From contig NZ_VOWJ01000013.1 in the NCBI RefSeq assembly GCF_008011665.1, positions 62,001 through 126,000 on the forward strand: a DNA stretch of 64,000 bases, read 5' to 3'. Below the pieces are notes generated by a model, which saw only the letters and a list, made by a program, of their open reading frames with translations, did no database searches and was not told the origin of the DNA. The stretch comes from Campylobacter volucris. GTDB taxonomy: Bacteria; Campylobacterota; Campylobacteria; Campylobacterales; Campylobacteraceae. A program made the translations under genes and the position numbers. Positions 29,511 through 38,656 of the stretch are shown in pieces (within the stretch, counting starts at the first letter, position 1; each line of letters starts with the position of its first letter).

Positions 29511-30638
29511 TTAAATATATTTTAACTCATTAGGTTTTTGTTTGTTCTTGATAATTTTTTTAGCTATTTTTATACTATCAGCTGTCCCAACTATTAATAA
29601 TCTAGCTCCTGTTCCAATAAGCATATCGCCTTTTGGCATAGGTATGAATTTTTTATTTTCGATAATTCCAACTATGCTAACATTGGCCATATCTCTAAGG
29701 TGAATTTCTTTTAATCTTTTAAATCTTACCCAAGAGTCATCTGGGATTTTAATTTCTTCAAGATCAATAGGACTATTTTTTTTATAAAGATAGTTTTCTA
29801 AAAGATTTTCCATATCAGGTCTTACAGACATTGCACTGAGTCTTTGAGCTACTAGTTTTGTGGCAGATACTATAGAATTTGCTCCAAGTTTTTTTAATTT
29901 TTCCGTTTCATCTTCATTGCTTGATCTTGCAAATATAAAATAGGGATTAATGCGTTGTAATTCTTTTTCAAATAATCTTACAGAAGCTATGATTGCAATA
30001 TTATCTGCAATATTGCTACTTAGAGTAATCACTCCTTTTGCACTAGAAAGATTGGTTTTTAAAAAAGCAAGATTTGTATGTGGTGCACTTTCTATAAAAT
30101 AAGGGTAGTCGTATTTTTCTGCTATTTCACTAAAATTTTCTATTTCATCAACTACAACAAAAGGAATATGATTTTCTCTAAATTGCTGTGCCAATTCTAT
30201 AGTAAAATCATTATGGTAGCATATAACAAAGTGATTTTTCAATCTTGCAATTTTATGAAGCATTCTTCTCTCCTTTATAATTTTAGATAAAACCCCTTTT
30301 TTTACTATTTCTATAACCAAACCCATGCAAAAGGTAAAAATAGTAAATGTTGATAATACATATAAAATAGTGAAAATTCTTCCTGCTGTTGATATGGGAT
30401 TTATTTCAGCATATCCTAATGTTGTGAAAGTCATCCCTGCTTGATATATGGCATCATTAAGATTAAAATTGCTAGTGAGCATATATCCAAAAGTTCCAAT
30501 GAGGGTCATAATAACGACAGCAATTAATGGAATTCTTAAAAATTTAAGTTGTTCATAAAGTTCGTCGTTAAGATTGATTGCGGGTTTTGGAGAGGGAGAC
30601 CAATTGAGGAATTTTTGAAGCTTTTTTAAAAAAGACAT
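29511..30638 (-). CDS. potassium channel protein with RCK (TrkA-N) domain
   Basis: A 375-residue ion channel with two membrane helices (about 35-57 and 86-112) around a pore loop, then a cytoplasmic RCK domain (about 135-260) and a TrkA-C-like end. The selectivity filter is TTLGYAE (residues 72-78) instead of the common TVGYGD. The RCK nucleotide loop reads FVICYHNDFTIEL, lacking GxGxxG, so NAD binding is doubtful. The ribosome site is AAGAGGAATTAAT. It lies 34 bases after rpmB on the minus strand. Confidence 0.88.
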   Translation of the reverse strand: MSFLKKLQKFLNWSPSPKPAINLNDELYEQLKFLRIPLIAVVIMTLIGTFGYMLTSNFNLNDAIYQAGMTFTTLGYAEINPISTAGRIFTILYVLSTFTIFTFCMGLVIEIVKKGVLSKIIKERRMLHKIARLKNHFVICYHNDFTIELAQQFRENHIPFVVVDEIENFSEIAEKYDYPYFIESAPHTNLAFLKTNLSSAKGVITLSSNIADNIAIIASVRLFEKELQRINPYFIFARSSNEDETEKLKKLGANSIVSATKLVAQRLSAMSVRPDMENLLENYLYKKNSPIDLEEIKIPDDSWVRFKRLKEIHLRDMANVSIVGIIENKKFIPMPKGDMLIGTGARLLIVGTADSIKIAKKIIKNKQKPNELKYI

Positions 30639-30672
30639 ATTAATTCCTCTTTAAATGCGTGATAGTTGGCAA

Positions 30673-30867
30673 TTATTTGTTGTTTTGTTTTTTAAGAGTT
30701 CTTAAAGTTGAAGCTGCTACTTTAACTTTTCTTGTAGTTCCATCTTCTAAGGTGATACGAATAGTTCTTAAATTTGGTAAAAAGCGTCTTTTGGTTTTAT
30801 TATTTGCATGGCTTACATTGTTACCTACCATAGGTCCTTTTCCGGTAATTTGACAAATTCTTGACAT
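30673..30867 (-). CDS. rpmB: 50S ribosomal protein L28
   Basis: A 64-residue ribosomal protein beginning [26 protein letters not shown], the L28 signature, with the basic C-terminus [12 protein letters not shown]. The short form has no zinc cysteine pairs (a single Cys at residue 5). It is first in the minus-strand run. Confidence 0.97.
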   Translation of the reverse strand: MSRICQITGKGPMVGNNVSHANNKTKRRFLPNLRTIRITLEDGTTRKVKVAASTLRTLKKQNNK

Positions 30868-30982
30868 CTTGATATTTCCTTATTTTTTGTATTTATAAAA
30901 TTTTTGAAATTGTATCCAAACTAAGCTTAAAAAAATCAAATATTAAAAAAATAAATAAAGAAAATATTGATATTAAGTATGC

Positions 30983-30988
30983 TAAAAT
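30983..30988 (+). promoter_or_regulatory. extended -10 box upstream of rpe
   Basis: TAAAAT preceded by TGC, 30 bases before the rpe ATG. Confidence 0.5.
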
Positions 30989-31018
30989 TAATATTTACTA
31001 GCTTATTGGAGAATATTG

Positions 31019-31666
31019 ATGTATGTAGCACCAAGTTTGCTTTCAGCAAATTTTTTAAATTTAGAAAATGAAATTAAAGAAGTGTGCCAAGCTGGAGCTG
31101 ATTTATTGCATATTGATGTGATGGATGGATATTTTGTGCCAAATTTTACTTTTGGTCCTTGTGTATTAAAAAATATTAGCCAAGTTAGTTCAGTTCCTTT
31201 GGATGTCCATTTAATGGTAAATGATGTAAATAAATTTATAGATTTTTTTATACCATTGAAGCCAAAATTTATTAGTTTTCATATTGAAGCTGAAAATCAT
31301 CCTATTAGAGTTTGTGAATATTTAAGGAAAAATGGAATTCATCCTGCTATTGTTTTAAATCCACACACTCCTGTTTCTAACATAGAGCATATTTTAGAAT
31401 TTGTTGATATGGTGCTTTTGATGAGTGTTAATCCTGGTTTTGGAGGACAATCATTTTTGCCTTTAGTTTATGAAAAAATTCGTTGTTTAAGACAAATGAT
31501 TGATAGAAAAAATTTAAAAGTTTTCATAGAGGTTGATGGTGGAGTAAATGGGCTAAATGCACCTGATTTAGATGAAGCTGGAGCAGATATTTTAGTTGTA
31601 GGGAGTTATATTTTTTCTTCACAAGATAAAAAAACTGCTATAAATTCTTTAAAGTGTGAATTTTGA
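31019..31666 (+). CDS. rpe: ribulose-phosphate 3-epimerase
   Basis: Interconverts ribulose 5-phosphate and xylulose 5-phosphate in the pentose phosphate pathway. A 215-residue TIM barrel with LHIDVMDGYFVPNFTFGP, HLMV, MSVNPGFGGQSF and VDGGVN, the expected metal and substrate motifs. I take the ATG at 31019 (ribosome site TTGGAGAA); the in-frame TTG one codon earlier is unlikely. The stop overlaps the TTG start of the exonuclease gene. Confidence 0.97.
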   Translation: MYVAPSLLSANFLNLENEIKEVCQAGADLLHIDVMDGYFVPNFTFGPCVLKNISQVSSVPLDVHLMVNDVNKFIDFFIPLKPKFISFHIEAENHPIRVCEYLRKNGIHPAIVLNPHTPVSNIEHILEFVDMVLLMSVNPGFGGQSFLPLVYEKIRCLRQMIDRKNLKVFIEVDGGVNGLNAPDLDEAGADILVVGSYIFSSQDKKTAINSLKCEF

Positions 31667-32427
31667 GCCAACAGCAAATTGATGATTTAGTTAATAAGCT
31701 AAGCAAAGAAAATAAACCATTTACTTGGGTTGTTAAAGAATTAGAAAAAATTGAAGAATTATCTTGTTATGATTTTGATATACACACTTTAGAGCTTTTA
31801 GGTCTTGGTGTAAATTTAAACAAAAATAATGAAATTTGTTTAAATACAAAAAGCACAAAAATAAAAGATGAAATTTTTTGTATAGTAGATATAGAAAGCA
31901 CTGGAAGTATTAAAAGCGGAAAAATTATAGAAATTGGTGCGATAAAAATTCAAAATTTTCAAGAATTAGGTCGTTTTGAAAGTTTTGTCAAAGTAGATGA
32001 AATTCCAGAAAATATCACAGATTTAACAGGTATCACAACGGCAATGGTACAAAACTCTTCTTCTTTAAAGCAAGTTTTGAGTGAATTTAAATTATTTTTG
32101 AAAGATTCTATTTTTGTGGCGCATAATGTTCGTTTTGATTATAATTTTTTATCTAAGGCTATGTATGAAAATGGTTTTGGTGTATTGTTAAATAGAAAAA
32201 TTTGCACTATAGATCTTGCAAAAAAATGCATTGAAAGTCCAAAATATGGACTTGAAGCTTTAAAAGAAATTTTAAATATACAATACCCTCACCACAGAGC
32301 TTTAAGCGATGCTTTAGCAGCTTGTGAGATTTTAAAATATTGCATAGGTAAAATTCCATTTTATATTAAAACTACTGAAGAATTGCTCAAATTTAGCAAA
32401 CAAGCAAAAAATAAACTCAAAAATTAA
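31663..32427 (+). CDS. dnaQ: DnaQ-like 3'-5' exonuclease (DEDDh)
   Basis: A 254-residue protein with a DEDDh exonuclease domain from about residue 68: VDIESTG (Asp and Glu), FVAHNVRFDYNFL (Asp) and HRALSDALAACEIL (His and last Asp). The family includes the DNA polymerase III proofreading subunit, but the extra N-terminal 65 residues mean the exact role is not certain. It starts at TTG, overlapping the rpe stop as TTGA, with only a weak ribosome site, so it depends on coupling to rpe. Confidence 0.85.
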   Translation: MSQQQIDDLVNKLSKENKPFTWVVKELEKIEELSCYDFDIHTLELLGLGVNLNKNNEICLNTKSTKIKDEIFCIVDIESTGSIKSGKIIEIGAIKIQNFQELGRFESFVKVDEIPENITDLTGITTAMVQNSSSLKQVLSEFKLFLKDSIFVAHNVRFDYNFLSKAMYENGFGVLLNRKICTIDLAKKCIESPKYGLEALKEILNIQYPHHRALSDALAACEILKYCIGKIPFYIKTTEELLKFSKQAKNKLKN

Positions 32428-32447
32428 AAAATTTAAATTTTCTACGC

Positions 32448-32453
32448 TATACT
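32448..32453 (+). promoter_or_regulatory. candidate -10 box of the thiC leader
   Basis: TATACT a few bases upstream of the TPP riboswitch. Confidence 0.4.
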
Positions 32454-32464
32454 TAAAATGTAAA

Positions 32465-32545
32465 TGACGGGAGCTTGTGATACAGGCTGAGAGTAAGCTA
32501 AAAGCTTAGACCGAACCAGAACTAGATAATGCTAGCGTTGGGAAG
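32465..32545 (+). promoter_or_regulatory. TPP riboswitch (THI element) upstream of thiC
   Basis: The aptamer is recognised by GGGAGC at the 5' side, the conserved GGCTGAGAG, a variable stem with GCTAAAAGC and GACC, then GAACCAGAACTAGATAATG and CTAGCGTTGGGAAG. The consensus ACCTGATCTGG is ACCAGAACTAG here, with compensating change in the matching arm (CTAG pairs with CTAG). It controls thiamine synthesis by binding thiamine pyrophosphate. The expression platform lies at 32584-32611. Confidence 0.93.
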
Positions 32546-32583
32546 ATTTATTACAGATGTTTTTTTGCTTATTTTACCCCTTC

Positions 32584-32611
32584 ATTTATCCAATTTTATT
32601 TAAGGATAAAT
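32584..32611 (+). promoter_or_regulatory. hairpin that can mask the thiC ribosome binding site
   Basis: ATTTATCC (32584-32591) is perfectly complementary to GGATAAAT (32604-32611) across a 12-base loop. The second arm contains the thiC Shine-Dalgarno AAGGAT and ends 1 base before the ATG. This suggests translational control by the riboswitch. Inferred from sequence only. Confidence 0.6.
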
Positions 32612-32612
32612 C

Positions 32613-33914
32613 ATGAATAAAACTCAAATGTCTTATGCCAAAGAAGGTATATTTACAAAACAAATGCAAATAGTTGCACAAAAAGAGCAAGTTGGTCAGG
32701 ATTTTTTACTTGAAAATATAGCTTGTGGAAAAATTATAATTCCTGCAAATATAAACCACAAAGCTTTAGATCCTAATGGTATAGGTTTTGGACTTCGTAC
32801 CAAAGTGAATGTAAATTTAGGTGTTTCAAATGATTGTATAGATTATAGCGAAGAAATGCAAAAAGTTCATTTGGCGCATAAATTTAATATAGAAGCTATA
32901 ATGGATCTTAGTAATTATGGTAAAACTAGTCGTTTTAGAGATGAGCTAGTAGCTACTTCAAAAGCTATGATAGGAACGGTTCCTGTGTATGATGCGGTTG
33001 GATTTTTAGAAAAAGACTTAAAGGATATTAAAGCTAAAGATTTTTTAGATGTTGTTTATCATCATGCAAAAAGTGGAGTTGATTTTATGACAATTCATGC
33101 TGGTATAAATTCTCGTGCGGCAAGAGTATTTAAAGAATGCGATAGGATTACAAATATAGTTTCTAGAGGAGGTTCTGTTCTTTATGCTTGGATGCAAATG
33201 AATGATGCTGAAAATCCATTTTTTGAATACTATGATGATTTATTAGAAATTTGCAAAAAATATGATGTAACTTTATCTTTAGGCGATGCACTAAGACCAG
33301 GTTGTACTCATGATGCAAGTGATGGTGCTCAAATAGCTGAATTAATAGAACTTTCATTGCTTACAAAAAGAGCATGGGCACAAGATGTACAAGTTATGAT
33401 AGAAGGGCCCGGACATATGGCTATAAATGAAATAAAAGCAAATATGCAAATAGAAAAAAGAATTTGCAACGAAGCTCCATTTTATGTTTTGGGGCCTTTG
33501 GTAACAGATATAGGCGCAGGATATGATCATATAAGTGGGGCTATAGGAGGAGCTGTGGCTGCTGCATCTGGAGCTGATATGCTTTGTTATGTAACTCCTG
33601 CCGAACACTTAAGACTTCCAAATTTAGAAGATGTAAGAGATGGTATAGTGGCAACAAAAATAGCAGCTCATGCTGGAGATATAGCTAAACTCCCTAAAGA
33701 AAGAAAGATAGATGATGAAATGAGTAAAGCAAGACAAGAAATTGATTGGGAGAAGATGTTTAAACTTGCAATAGATGGAGAAAAGGCTAAAAAAATGTTT
33801 AATGAAAGAAAGCCTGATGAGTTAAATTCTTGCTCTATGTGTGGAAAAATGTGCGCTATGAATACTATGAATCAAATTTTAAAAGGCGAAGATGTAAGCT
33901 TAATTAAAAAATAA
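32613..33914 (+). CDS. thiC: phosphomethylpyrimidine synthase
   Basis: Radical-SAM enzyme converting 5-aminoimidazole ribotide to hydroxymethylpyrimidine phosphate in thiamine synthesis. It has 433 residues, the short bacterial form. The C-terminal cluster motif [11 protein letters not shown] gives CxxCxxxxC. Other signatures: [34 protein letters not shown] and [11 protein letters not shown]. It is single-gene behind a TPP riboswitch and ends at a strong palindrome. Confidence 0.98.
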   Translation: MNKTQMSYAKEGIFTKQMQIVAQKEQVGQDFLLENIACGKIIIPANINHKALDPNGIGFGLRTKVNVNLGVSNDCIDYSEEMQKVHLAHKFNIEAIMDLSNYGKTSRFRDELVATSKAMIGTVPVYDAVGFLEKDLKDIKAKDFLDVVYHHAKSGVDFMTIHAGINSRAARVFKECDRITNIVSRGGSVLYAWMQMNDAENPFFEYYDDLLEICKKYDVTLSLGDALRPGCTHDASDGAQIAELIELSLLTKRAWAQDVQVMIEGPGHMAINEIKANMQIEKRICNEAPFYVLGPLVTDIGAGYDHISGAIGGAVAAASGADMLCYVTPAEHLRLPNLEDVRDGIVATKIAAHAGDIAKLPKERKIDDEMSKARQEIDWEKMFKLAIDGEKAKKMFNERKPDELNSCSMCGKMCAMNTMNQILKGEDVSLIKK

Positions 33915-33921
33915 ATTGAAG

Positions 33922-33945
33922 CAATCCCGTTTATAAACGGGATTG
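33922..33945. terminator. bidirectional terminator between convergent thiC and nrfA
   Basis: A 24-base perfect palindrome (half CAATCCCGTTTA), foldable as a 10-bp GC-containing stem with a 4-base loop, lying between the stops of thiC and nrfA. Confidence 0.8.
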
Positions 33946-33948
33946 AAA

Positions 33949-35784
33949 TTATAATTTATCTACGACTTTATAATTGTATGGCTGTAGATTTTTATCATTA
34001 TCCAAAAGCTTTTGAGAAGGATTTCCATTAACATTATTATGCTCATAGTAACGATCACCTGCTTTATGTCCATTTAAATCTACCTTATAGCGAATTTGCC
34101 CAGGATTGAATTTTTGTATATCTTCAAAACCTAAATTTGAAGTTTTAAAATCTTTAATCGCATTCGCATTTGCGATTTCTACTAATTTGGTTTGTGCCAT
34201 TCTTGCCATATTTATAGCTTGTAAAAGCATTCTTGAAGCTTCTCTTGGGTTGTGAAATCCTGTAGAATTTTCAGCACCAACAAAATCCACTCTCATTTGT
34301 GCTTTTCTATGGAGTTCTAAAACTTCTTTAAGGACATTATTGATTTTTTTCGCATCTGCTTTGCCATTTTCTTGATATTGTGACATTTGTCCTAGTTTAT
34401 CACGCATAGTTTTAATATCTGTGATTAAGCTAACTATAGAATATTCAGCAGTTCTTAAATCATAAGCGATTGAATTTTGAATATCTTTAATTTGTGCTTT
34501 AAGATAATCCTCACTTTGAGTATGGCATGACTTACAAGCTGCATTGATATCGCTTAAAGGTGAAGTGATATTATGTTGAGTCATTTTTTTAGCACCTTTT
34601 CTTATATAAGGCATATGACAATCAGCACAACTCACGCCATTTGCTGTATGAACGCCACCGCTATAAAGTTCGCTCTCTGGGTGTTGAATTTTAATCATTG
34701 GAGCTTGTGTTAATTTATGTGACCAGTCTTTGTCAAAAATACTTCTAATTTTATCATAGTATTCATCAAGCATTTCAATTCTAAATGGCTGTCCTTTTTT
34801 CCACTCGCTCCACGGGAAGACTAATTCTAAGCCATCTACTTGAATTTCTATTGGTTTATTTCCATCTCTCCATGAATCAAATTCATCATAAGTTTTTTGA
34901 GTACCATCCCACCATTTTTTACTAGAATCATTAGCAATACTTTCGCCAGTAATTTTTACTTTTTCTCCTGTTGGTCTAAAATAATATTCCACATGACATT
35001 GAGAACAAACTAGTGTTCGCATTTCTTCTCTTGATGCTTTCACTCCTTGCTCAGGATCTCTTTCATAGCCTCTTTCTATTAAAGCATTAATTGCTGCCAC
35101 TCTTGTAAGTCTTAAGCTCATATTGTTTGGAGTGTGACAGTCAGCACAAGTTACTCCCATTCTTTTACCACCATGAGGTCCGCTATGTTCTTTAGAATTT
35201 TCTTCGTATCCATTTATTGCTGGAATATTTTTGATAGAGGTCCAATATTTGGTTGAGTTAAATGCTATCCATTTTTCTTTTTCATTTTCACCTGGTGCGT
35301 TTTTTATAAGCCAAGTAGACCATCCGCTATGACAATTCATACAAGCACTTGGCTGACCATTAAATTTAGCAAAACCATGTGCGTTTAGAAAATCTTTATT
35401 ATTTCTTGCTGTATCCATTTGATCAATTTGCACCCAAAAGTGTCCTCTTTCTTCGTTAGCATCAAGAGCAAAAGGATATCCTGCCCAAAGTATGGTAAGT
35501 TGAGGATAACGAATTAGTTTTGAATAAGCTAAATTTCCGCCAAAATTTGTTTCAAATGGTTGTTGAGTTTCTGTAGTAAGATACATATCTAAATAATCAG
35601 GAAAATTTTTACCCCATTCGGTAAAAGAAGGATTTTCATCGCTCATTTCAACGAAATTTTTACTTATAACTCCGCCTACACTTTCGTTTTGTTTTTTGCT
35701 TATATCATTATTAAGCCATAAAACAGCACAAATCAAAACAATTAAAACAATTATACCTAAGTATAAAAGATTTTTTTTATTCAT
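33949..35784 (-). CDS. nrfA: periplasmic cytochrome c nitrite reductase (ammonia-forming)
   Basis: Reduces nitrite to ammonia with six electrons. The 611-residue protein has an N-terminal signal or anchor helix (about 6-25) and five haem motifs: CMNCH 148-152, CADCH 213-217, CSQCH 260-264, CADCH 386-390, CKSCH 417-421. In E. coli the first is CxxCK, the active-site haem; here it is CxxCH. Active-site Tyr lies in CHVEYY, and His in IQHPE (about 368). It is longer than E. coli NrfA (478). It is translated after nrfH with a 16-base gap. Confidence 0.97.
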   Translation of the reverse strand: MNKKNLLYLGIIVLIVLICAVLWLNNDISKKQNESVGGVISKNFVEMSDENPSFTEWGKNFPDYLDMYLTTETQQPFETNFGGNLAYSKLIRYPQLTILWAGYPFALDANEERGHFWVQIDQMDTARNNKDFLNAHGFAKFNGQPSACMNCHSGWSTWLIKNAPGENEKEKWIAFNSTKYWTSIKNIPAINGYEENSKEHSGPHGGKRMGVTCADCHTPNNMSLRLTRVAAINALIERGYERDPEQGVKASREEMRTLVCSQCHVEYYFRPTGEKVKITGESIANDSSKKWWDGTQKTYDEFDSWRDGNKPIEIQVDGLELVFPWSEWKKGQPFRIEMLDEYYDKIRSIFDKDWSHKLTQAPMIKIQHPESELYSGGVHTANGVSCADCHMPYIRKGAKKMTQHNITSPLSDINAACKSCHTQSEDYLKAQIKDIQNSIAYDLRTAEYSIVSLITDIKTMRDKLGQMSQYQENGKADAKKINNVLKEVLELHRKAQMRVDFVGAENSTGFHNPREASRMLLQAINMARMAQTKLVEIANANAIKDFKTSNLGFEDIQKFNPGQIRYKVDLNGHKAGDRYYEHNNVNGNPSQKLLDNDKNLQPYNYKVVDKL

Positions 35785-35800
35785 ACATAACTCCTAAAAA

Positions 35801-36307
35801 TTAAAATCCGCGTTTATGTCCTACGCCATTATGGCAAGTAACACAGCTTAAAGAAATATCCTTGTGAGGATTAATCATAGTTGTTGCATTGATAGCTACA
35901 CTAGCATAGTCAGAATGACAGCGAATGCAATTATCTTGTACCATTTTTTTACTTTTTTCATTTGCAGTTAAGTTAGTTGGCAATTCATTCAATTTAAAGG
36001 TAAAAGCATAAGCATGTCCTAAACCACTTTGAGCTTTAGCGATCCATTTATCTATAAAGTTATGCGGTAAATGACAATCAATACAAGTTGCTCTTGCTTC
36101 ACCATTTACTTTTTTAGAATGTGGAGCAGCTAGATAATCATTATAAACTTCATTCATGATATGACAATTGTTACAAGATTCACTAGCATTGCTAAGATAA
36201 GAAATACCCTTAGCATTATAAAAAGTGTAAAAACCAACTACAAATAAAATAAAAAGTAAAATCAAGAAAATGCTAAAAAGTTTTGAAAATACTCTTTTAC
36301 TTCCCAA
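35801..36307 (-). CDS. nrfH: NrfH tetrahaem quinol dehydrogenase
   Basis: Membrane-anchored NapC/NirT-family cytochrome that takes electrons from menaquinol and passes them to NrfA. The 168-residue protein has one N-terminal helix (about 9-28) and four haem motifs: CNNCH 45-49 (followed by IM, the usual Met ligand), CIDCH 75-79, CIRCH 127-131, CVTCH 155-159. The start codon is TTG at 36307, supported by a perfect AGGAGG five bases upstream. Confidence 0.96.
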   Translation of the reverse strand: MGSKRVFSKLFSIFLILLFILFVVGFYTFYNAKGISYLSNASESCNNCHIMNEVYNDYLAAPHSKKVNGEARATCIDCHLPHNFIDKWIAKAQSGLGHAYAFTFKLNELPTNLTANEKSKKMVQDNCIRCHSDYASVAINATTMINPHKDISLSCVTCHNGVGHKRGF

Positions 36308-36323
36308 AATTCCTCCTGATAAC

Positions 36324-36349
36324 TAAAATACAATTTTGATTGTATTTTA
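36324..36349. repeat. 10-bp inverted repeat in the nrfH leader
   Basis: TAAAATACAA (36324-36333), loop TTTTGA, TTGTATTTTA (36340-36349). It lies just upstream of the nrfH Shine-Dalgarno. The half-site TGTATTTTA recurs twice more between nrfH and ppk. Confidence 0.8.
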
Positions 36350-36429
36350 AATTTATCCAAATATTATTTAATATTTATTTAATGATATAAATTATCTTAA
36401 TTATTTGTTTAATATTACATTATATGGAG

Positions 36430-36512
36430 TGTATTTTAAAATTTAATAGTTTTTATAAAAAATATAGTAGTTTGTTTTATTGATATATAATATATTTTTA
36501 TTTTAAAATACA
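36430..36512. repeat. inverted pair of a 13-base motif flanking the ppk promoter
   Basis: TGTATTTTAAAAT at 36430-36442 and its exact reverse complement at 36500-36512. The motif shares TGTATTTTA with the nrfH leader repeat. The second copy falls at the predicted ppk transcription start. The rest of the 230-base nrfH-ppk gap is AT-rich with no other feature I can support. Confidence 0.7.
36486..36491 (+). promoter_or_regulatory. candidate -10 box of ppk
   Basis: TATAAT 47 bases before the ppk start, the best match in the gap. Confidence 0.45.
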
Positions 36513-36537
36513 TCTTTAAAAATTAAAGGTAAATAAA

Positions 36538-38631
36538 ATGCAAATTAAATCATCTATGTATATTAATAGGGAATTATCTTGGTTGGCTTTTAATTCTAGA
36601 GTTTTAGATCAATGTTCTAAAAATTTACCTTTGTTTGAAAAACTTAAATTTATAGCTATATATTGCACTAATTTAGATGAATTTTATATGATTAGGGTGG
36701 CAGGCTTAAAACAACTTTTTGTGGCTGGAGTTAGCACATCAAGTAATGATGAGATGTCTCCTTTAGCTCAACTTAAAGCTATAAGGAAATATTTGCATGA
36801 AGAACAATTTTTACTTGAAAAATATTTTTATGAAGTTACATCAGAGTTAGAAAAAGAAAATTTGTTTATTAAATCTTATGAAGAATTGGATAAAAATTTA
36901 AAAGAACAATGTGATGAATTATTTTTTTCAAATATCTTTCCTGTGATAGTTCCAATTGCTGTTGATACTACACATCCTTTTCCACATTTAAATAATTTAT
37001 CTTTTTCTTTGGCTGTAAAACTTTGCGATCCTATGCATCCTGAGCTTTTAAAATTTGGAATGATACGAATTCCTAGAGTTTTGCCTAGATTTTGTCAAGT
37101 GAGTTCAAATGTTTATGTTCCAATTGAAAGTATAGTTCGTCATCATACAGAGCATATTTTTCCAGGATATAAGATGTTGTCATCAGCTGCTTTTAGAGTT
37201 ACTAGAAATGCAGATATGGAAATAGAAGAAGAAGAAGCAGATGATTTTATGATGATTTTAGAGCAAGGATTAAAGCTTCGCAGAAAAGGAGCTTTTGTCC
37301 GTTTGCAAATTCAAAAAAACACTGATGAGCAATTAATAGAATTTTTGAGCTCTCATATGAATATATTTCATAAAGATATTTATGAATATGATATACTTTT
37401 AAATTTATCACCATTATGGCAAATCGTTGCTAATAAAGAATTTGCTCATTTATTAAGCCCTTTGTATACTCCAAAAATTCTACCCCCATTTGGAGAGAAT
37501 TTATCTATATTTAAAGCTATAGATAAACAAGATGTATTGATTTTTCAACCTTATGAGAGCTTTGAGCCAGTATATCAATTTATAAAAGAAGCAAGTAAAG
37601 ATCCTAAAGTTATTTCTATAAGAATGACGCTTTATAGAGTGGAAAAAAATTCTAACATTGTTCAAGCTTTGATTGATGCAGCTAGCGAAGGAAAGCAAGT
37701 TACTGTGATGGTTGAGCTTAAAGCTCGTTTTGATGAGGAAAATAATTTGCATTGGGCTAAGTCCTTAGAAAATGCTGGAGCACATGTGATATATGGAATT
37801 ACTGGTTTTAAAGTGCATGCTAAACTTGCTCAAGTTATAAGAAAAGAAGGTGATAAATTAAAAATTTATAATCATTTTAGCACAGGAAATTACAATGCAA
37901 GTTCGGCAAAAATTTATACAGATGTGAGTTATTTTACTTCAAAAGAAGAATATTCCCAAGATACTACAACTTTTTTTCATATACTTTCAGGGTATAGCAA
38001 AAGTCGTCGCTTGAAGACATTATCCATGAGTCCAAAACAAATTAAAGAAAGAATTTTAGAAATGATTAATACTGAAGCAAGTTATGCTAATGAAGGAGTA
38101 ATCATTGCTAAAATGAATGCCTTGGTTGATGCTGATGTAATTAAAGCTTTGTATGAAGCTTCAAATAAAGGTGTTAAAATTGATTTAATTGTGCGTGGAA
38201 TTTGCTGCTTAAAACCTGGAGTTAAAGGATATAGTGAGAATATTAGAGTTAGAAGTATAGTAGGAAAATATTTAGAACATGCTAGAATTTTATATTTTAA
38301 ACATACTCATCCAAATTATTTTATATCAAGTGCTGATTGGATGCCAAGAAATTTAGAAAGACGCTTAGAGCTTATGACTCCTATATTTGATGAACATTCT
38401 CGTGCAAAATTGGCTCAAATTTTAAAATTACAACTTAGCGATAATGACTTAGCTTATGAGCTAGATAACAATGGAAGGTATCAAAAAATTCACACCAGCA
38501 AAGAAGAAAAAATAAATAATTCTCAACAAATTTTAGAAGAATACATCAGCAGAATTTTCAATACACTTAAAAAAGATACAGATCAAAGTAGAGCAACACA
38601 TTTAGCAACAAAACTTTTTAGAGACAATTAA
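36538..38631 (+). CDS. ppk: polyphosphate kinase 1
   Basis: Reversibly builds long polyphosphate chains from ATP; in Campylobacter it is linked to stress survival. The 697-residue protein has the PPK1 domains: N-terminal [17 protein letters not shown], the head domain, and the two phospholipase-D-like C-terminal domains. The autophosphorylated His should be in [11 protein letters not shown], and the second catalytic His in [10 protein letters not shown]. The ribosome site is AAAGGTAAATAAA. It is monocistronic and divergent from nrfHA. Confidence 0.97.
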   Translation: MQIKSSMYINRELSWLAFNSRVLDQCSKNLPLFEKLKFIAIYCTNLDEFYMIRVAGLKQLFVAGVSTSSNDEMSPLAQLKAIRKYLHEEQFLLEKYFYEVTSELEKENLFIKSYEELDKNLKEQCDELFFSNIFPVIVPIAVDTTHPFPHLNNLSFSLAVKLCDPMHPELLKFGMIRIPRVLPRFCQVSSNVYVPIESIVRHHTEHIFPGYKMLSSAAFRVTRNADMEIEEEEADDFMMILEQGLKLRRKGAFVRLQIQKNTDEQLIEFLSSHMNIFHKDIYEYDILLNLSPLWQIVANKEFAHLLSPLYTPKILPPFGENLSIFKAIDKQDVLIFQPYESFEPVYQFIKEASKDPKVISIRMTLYRVEKNSNIVQALIDAASEGKQVTVMVELKARFDEENNLHWAKSLENAGAHVIYGITGFKVHAKLAQVIRKEGDKLKIYNHFSTGNYNASSAKIYTDVSYFTSKEEYSQDTTTFFHILSGYSKSRRLKTLSMSPKQIKERILEMINTEASYANEGVIIAKMNALVDADVIKALYEASNKGVKIDLIVRGICCLKPGVKGYSENIRVRSIVGKYLEHARILYFKHTHPNYFISSADWMPRNLERRLELMTPIFDEHSRAKLAQILKLQLSDNDLAYELDNNGRYQKIHTSKEEKINNSQQILEEYISRIFNTLKKDTDQSRATHLATKLFRDN

Positions 38632-38656
38632 TTCCTTGTAAAATTACAAGGAATTA
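38629..38656. terminator. bidirectional terminator between convergent ppk and rpoD
   Basis: Perfect 13-bp inverted repeat (arm TAATTCCTTGTAA) with a minimal loop, beginning at the ppk stop codon and containing the rpoD stop codon. Confidence 0.7.

Noticed and set aside
36308..36537. NssR-type TTAAC-N4-GTTAA site upstream of nrfHA
   Set aside because: The pattern was not found in the gap.
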